NCBI RefSeq assembly: GCF_900104035.1
Contig: NZ_FNIT01000004.1
Coordinates: 310,001 to 374,000 of the forward strand
Source of the DNA: Aureimonas jatrophae
GTDB taxonomy: Bacteria > Pseudomonadota > Alphaproteobacteria > Rhizobiales > Rhizobiaceae
Direction of reading: 5' to 3'
Length of the DNA: 64,000 nucleotides
Position numbers and translations under genes: made by a program. The notes under the pieces were generated by a model. That model was given only the letters and a program-made list of their open reading frames with translations, made no database searches and was not told the origin of the DNA. Within the stretch, counting starts at the first letter, position 1. Each line of letters begins with the position of its first letter. Shown one piece after another: positions 60,945-64,000 of this stretch.

Positions 60945-63278
60945 CTACTCCGCCGCCGCGGCCATCTGCGCCGAGCGCGTGACGCGGACCGGCACGGACT
61001 TGGCGGCCGGCACGTGCGCGTCCACCGCGTGGTGCCAGAGCGGGATCAGCTTGTTGAGCTCGGGATAATAGCCCCCGACATTGCCCTTGGGCAGCTTGTA
61101 GGAATGCACGCGCAGCGCTTTCACGCGCCGCTCCACGCCGTCGTCGGCATGGGTCTCGACGTCCACGAAGTCCTGGTCCTGCAGGCCGAGGCGATCCATG
61201 TCCTCGCGGCTCATCAGGAGCACCATGCGCGAGCCGGAGATGCCGCGCAGACGGTCGTCGTAGCCGTAGACCGTGGTGTTGAACTGGTCGTTGGAGCGCA
61301 GCGTCATCAGCTTGAAGACATCGAAGCCCTCGGTCTGGATATCGGGGTCGACGTCGAACCCGTCGGGCGGCGTGATGAAGTTCGCCTTGCCGTTCTCGGT
61401 CTTCCATTCCCGCTTGCAGGCCGGCAGGTCGCGATGGAAGCCGCCGGGCTCGAGGAAGCGCTTGTTGAAGTCCTTGAAATACTGGGGATAGGCGCGCTCG
61501 ATCTCGTCGCGGATCAAGGCGTAGTCGCCGACCCAGGCGTCCCAGGGAATCGTGGAGCGACCGGGCACCGTCGCCTTGGCCATCTCGGCCACGATCTTGG
61601 GCTCCGACAGGAGTTCGGGCGAGGCGGGCGGGCGGTAGCCCTTGGAGCCGTGGATGCAGGCGGTGGAGTCCTCCATCGACACGAGCTGGTCGCCGGTCGC
61701 CTGCGTGTCGCGCTCGATGCGGCCAAGGCAGGGCAGGAGGAAGGTCACCTTGCCCGGCAGGAGGTGGTTGCGGTTGAGCTTGGTGGCGATCTGGACGTGG
61801 AGGTCGAGGTTGCGCCAGGCCGCCTCGATCTTCTCGGTCTCGGGAACAGCGCGCGAGAAGTTGCCGCCCAGGCCCAGGAACGCCTTCACCGACCCGTCGA
61901 GCATGCCCTCGCAGGCCTCGACCGTGGCGAGCCCCTTCTCGCGCGGCGGCTCGAAGCCGTAGAACGCCTTGAACGTGTCGAGCGGGGCCAGCTCCGGCTT
62001 CTCGGTGATGCCGACCGTGCGCTGCCCCTGCACGTTGGAATGGCCGCGGATCGGCGAGACGCCCGCGCCGGGTTTGCCGATATTGCCGCGCATCAGAAGA
62101 AGATTCACCACCATCTGCACGTTGGCGACGCCGTGCCGGTGCTGCGTCAGCCCCATGCCGTAGTGGATCATCACGGCCTTGGAGCGGGCATAGGTCCGAC
62201 CGACCTCCTCGAGGTCGGCGCGCGACAGGCCCGAGACGCGCTCGATCTCCTCCCACGTTGCCTCGCGCACGAAGCGCTCGAACGCGTCGAAGCCGTGGCA
62301 GTGCTCGGCGATGAAGGCGACGTCGAGGACGCGCTCGCCGCCCGCCGCCTTCGCCTTGTCGTCGAGCTCGAGGACGGTCTTGGCGATACCGGTCATCGCC
62401 GCGATGTCGCCGCCGCAGCGCACCTGGAAGTACTCGGTCGACATCTTGGTGCCGGGGCCGGGCGAGAGCATCTCGGTGGGAGCCTGCGGGCTCTTGAAGC
62501 GCACGAGGCCGCGCTCCTCGACGGGATTGAACGTGTAGACGGGAACGCCGCGCTTGCGGGCCTCCTGCAACGGATGAAGAAGCCGCGGCGCGTTGGTGCC
62601 CGTATTGTGCCCGAAGAACAGCATCATGTCGGTGTGCTCGAAGTCCTCGAGCTGCACCGTGCCGACCGGCGTGCCGATGGAGCGCGGCAGGCCGACCGAG
62701 GTCGACTCGTGGCACATGTTCGAGGAGTCGGGCAGGTTCTGCGAGCCGTAGACGCGCGCGAAGAGCTGCCACATGTAGCTCGTCTCCAGCGAGGCGCGTC
62801 CGCTCGCGTAGAAGATCACGGATTTGGGGTCGAGCTTGTTGAGCTCCTCGCCGATCTCGCGGAACGCCGCCTCCCACGAGACCGGGATGTACTGGTCGAG
62901 CGAGGGATCGTAGCGCATCGGCGTCGTCAGGCGCCCCTGCTTCTCCAGCTCGTAGTCGGTCCACTCCAGAAGCTCGGTGAGCTTGTGGCGGGCGAAGAAG
63001 TCGCGGTCGGTGCGGTTCTTCGTCTGCTCCCAGATCGTCGCCTTGGCGCCGTTCTCGCAGAACTCGAACGGGTGGGCGTTGGCGGGTTTGGCCCAGGAGC
63101 ACGAGACGCACATGAAGCCGTCGGTCTTGTTCTGGCGGTACAGCGTCTCCCAGATCGTGGAGGCGACCATGCCCTCGGCGGCGCTCTTGTCGACCAGCGA
63201 CTTCACCGATCCCCATCCGCCGGTCGGGTGGTCGTAGGGCTCGACGGTGACTTCGGACTGGATCTCGCTGCGCCGCAT
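60945..63278 (-). CDS. FdhF/YdeP-family molybdopterin oxidoreductase
   Basis: 777 residues, DMSO-reductase superfamily. N-terminal C-V-S-C-S-W (about 57-62) with a later Cys (C74) probably binds an iron-sulfur cluster. It has G-H-N-T-G-T-N-A-P-R, F-N-P-V-E-E-R-G and L-M-R-G-N-I-G-K-P-G-A-G-V-S-P-I-R-G-H-S-N-V-Q-G in the molybdopterin domains and a C-terminal molydop_binding domain (L-R-S-N-D-Q-F-N-T-T-V-Y-G). No Tat signal: cytosolic. YdeP relatives are linked with acid resistance; the true substrate is unknown. AGGAG precedes the ATG at 63278. Confidence 0.9.
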   Translation of the reverse strand: MRRSEIQSEVTVEPYDHPTGGWGSVKSLVDKSAAEGMVASTIWETLYRQNKTDGFMCVSCSWAKPANAHPFEFCENGAKATIWEQTKNRTDRDFFARHKLTELLEWTDYELEKQGRLTTPMRYDPSLDQYIPVSWEAAFREIGEELNKLDPKSVIFYASGRASLETSYMWQLFARVYGSQNLPDSSNMCHESTSVGLPRSIGTPVGTVQLEDFEHTDMMLFFGHNTGTNAPRLLHPLQEARKRGVPVYTFNPVEERGLVRFKSPQAPTEMLSPGPGTKMSTEYFQVRCGGDIAAMTGIAKTVLELDDKAKAAGGERVLDVAFIAEHCHGFDAFERFVREATWEEIERVSGLSRADLEEVGRTYARSKAVMIHYGMGLTQHRHGVANVQMVVNLLLMRGNIGKPGAGVSPIRGHSNVQGQRTVGITEKPELAPLDTFKAFYGFEPPREKGLATVEACEGMLDGSVKAFLGLGGNFSRAVPETEKIEAAWRNLDLHVQIATKLNRNHLLPGKVTFLLPCLGRIERDTQATGDQLVSMEDSTACIHGSKGYRPPASPELLSEPKIVAEMAKATVPGRSTIPWDAWVGDYALIRDEIERAYPQYFKDFNKRFLEPGGFHRDLPACKREWKTENGKANFITPPDGFDVDPDIQTEGFDVFKLMTLRSNDQFNTTVYGYDDRLRGISGSRMVLLMSREDMDRLGLQDQDFVDVETHADDGVERRVKALRVHSYKLPKGNVGGYYPELNKLIPLWHHAVDAHVPAAKSVPVRVTRSAQMAAAAE

Positions 63279-63418
63279 GGCCTGGCTCCTCGTATCGGCC
63301 CCGCAAGAGGCGGACCGCTTCCGAACATGGAAGCCTTCCAACAACGAGAAAGGGGCCGCTCCGTTTCGTCGCGCGACAAGCAACCGTCGCGCAGCGGCAG
63401 AAAAAATGCCGTCGCCGC

Positions 63419-63934
63419 TCAGGGCAGGACGACGAGACGCACGCCAGGCCGCAGGAAGGGTGCCAGGCGCAGGAGGTCGCGGGGGTGGAGCGCGACGCTG
63501 CCCTCGGTCGGCGCGAAGCCCTCGCGCGCGACATGCAAGAAGATCGCGCTGCCCCGGAAGCGCCGGCGGTTGCGCAGGTTCCAGTCGAGCACCACCACGA
63601 GGTCGTAGAGCCTGTCGCCGCGGCGCATGGACTCCGTGCTGGCGGGAAACGGCAGCCGGACGGGGCGGTTGTAGCTCGGGTGGCGCGGCGCGTCGCACCA
63701 GCCGTCGTGCGGGCGCGTATGGCGCGTCGGAAGGAGAACGGGCGGGCGCGGTCCGGGAAGGCACGGCGGGCGATAGGCCCACAAGAGGCGCATCGAGGCG
63801 ATCGGCGTCGCCCCGTCGCCCTCGCGCTTGCGCGACGTCGGGCCGGAGCGGCCGAGCGCGCAGGGAAGGCGCAGCGGACCGGCCTGCACGATACCGCGCG
63901 AGCGGTTCCCGGGGGCGGTTCGCACGAGGATCAC
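63419..63934 (-). CDS. YkuD-fold (COG3786) protein with Ser in place of catalytic Cys
   Basis: 171 residues of the L,D-transpeptidase-like family: C-A-L-G-R-S-G, K-R-E-G-D-G-A-T-P, D-G-W-C-D, Y-N-R-P-V, G-S-A-I-F-L-H134 and P-T-E-G-S146-V-A-L-H-P. The family consensus has Cys at the position of S146 (codon AGC at 63500-63502 on the forward strand as GCT). The His is kept. No signal peptide in the chosen form. GTG at 63934 has AGGGGAAA six bases upstream; earlier starts (ATG 63982, GTG 63991) lack one. Could be inactive, or act with Ser. Confidence 0.8.
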   Translation of the reverse strand: MILVRTAPGNRSRGIVQAGPLRLPCALGRSGPTSRKREGDGATPIASMRLLWAYRPPCLPGPRPPVLLPTRHTRPHDGWCDAPRHPSYNRPVRLPFPASTESMRRGDRLYDLVVVLDWNLRNRRRFRGSAIFLHVAREGFAPTEGSVALHPRDLLRLAPFLRPGVRLVVLP

Positions 63935-64000
63935 GCCGCTTTTCCCCTGGTTCCCGCTATGGCCCTCTGGAAAAACGCGCATCGTGCTCACAAATTGTTA

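Noticed and set aside
58639-63534. Very long reverse open frame of 1631 codons spanning the ABC operon and the FdhF-type gene
   Set aside because: Only its last 291 codons are a real permease; the rest is out of frame with the clearly homologous binding protein and molybdoprotein genes.
1-64000. Genomic island, prophage or insertion sequence in the window
   Set aside because: No integrase, transposase, tRNA-flanking repeats or composition break; codon use and GC look uniform apart from short regulatory patches.

Overview
The window is very GC-rich, densely coded DNA. It has short leaderless gaps, many ATGA/GTGA overlaps and a gene set typical of free-living or plant/surface-associated Alphaproteobacteria of the order Hyphomicrobiales (Rhizobiales). 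Pointers are paired PaoABC-like and nicotinate-dehydrogenase-like molybdenum hydroxylases, a DUF2778 protein, a host-attachment-type protein, several GGDEF-EAL proteins and a haloarchaeal-like rhodopsin with Blh. Genus cannot be fixed from the sequence alone; Aurantimonadaceae or Methylobacteriaceae relatives are plausible. No rRNA, tRNA, transposase, integrase, phage gene or CRISPR array was recognised, so this looks like ordinary chromosome rather than a mobile island.

Layout. 0-4.4 kb: end of a Bcr/CflA exporter, an MHYT-PAS-GGDEF-EAL protein and two small unknowns. 4.7-13.4 kb: two molybdenum-hydroxylase systems, paoABC-like and cytochrome c/2Fe-2S/Mo subunits, with a cytosolic copper-storage-like protein convergent between them. 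13.5-21.8 kb: DUF2778 protein, azoreductase, a TetR regulator with two near-identical palindromic operators, two small orphans and an RND efflux adaptor/pump pair. 21.8-31.5 kb: FAD-linked hydroxyacid dehydrogenase, two glycosyltransferases, chemoreceptor, siderophore-interacting protein, DUF1761 protein, OhrR-type regulator and a GGDEF-EAL protein. 31.6-36.5 kb: lone receiver domain, then a divergent sugar-acid cluster (gluconate 5-dehydrogenase-like SDR, SMP-30 lactonase, 80-aa unknown / TIM-barrel isomerase, Gfo/Idh/MocA). 36.6-38.3 kb: divergent LuxI-like synthase, LuxR and a lux-box-like dyad. 38.5-45.1 kb: 2-hydroxyacid dehydrogenase, MBL hydrolase, acetoacetyl-CoA synthetase, and a GGDEF-EAL protein translationally coupled to a periplasmic Mo-fold protein. 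45.3-48.9 kb: a complete ribose-type ABC transporter with terminator. 49-54.2 kb: unknown Cys-motif protein, host-attachment protein, L,D-transpeptidase, phospholipase D and AI-2E-family permease. 54.4-56.1 kb: rhodopsin-blh light-energy unit. 56.1-60.8 kb: ABC sugar importer (SBP and two permeases, no ATPase) ending in a YcaO-family gene. 60.9-64 kb: FdhF/YdeP-type molybdoprotein and a YkuD-family protein whose catalytic Cys reads as Ser.

The most notable items are the rhodopsin (D85/T89 retained, D96 replaced by Gly) with its retinal-forming partner, the YcaO gene embedded in an ATPase-less sugar ABC operon without any peptide precursor, a parS-like 16-mer (15/16 match) nested among inverted repeats at 32.0 kb, a LuxI homologue lacking the usual N-terminal active-site residues, and a Cys-to-Ser YkuD protein. 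Functional assignments rest on motif reading by eye; no similarity search was run.
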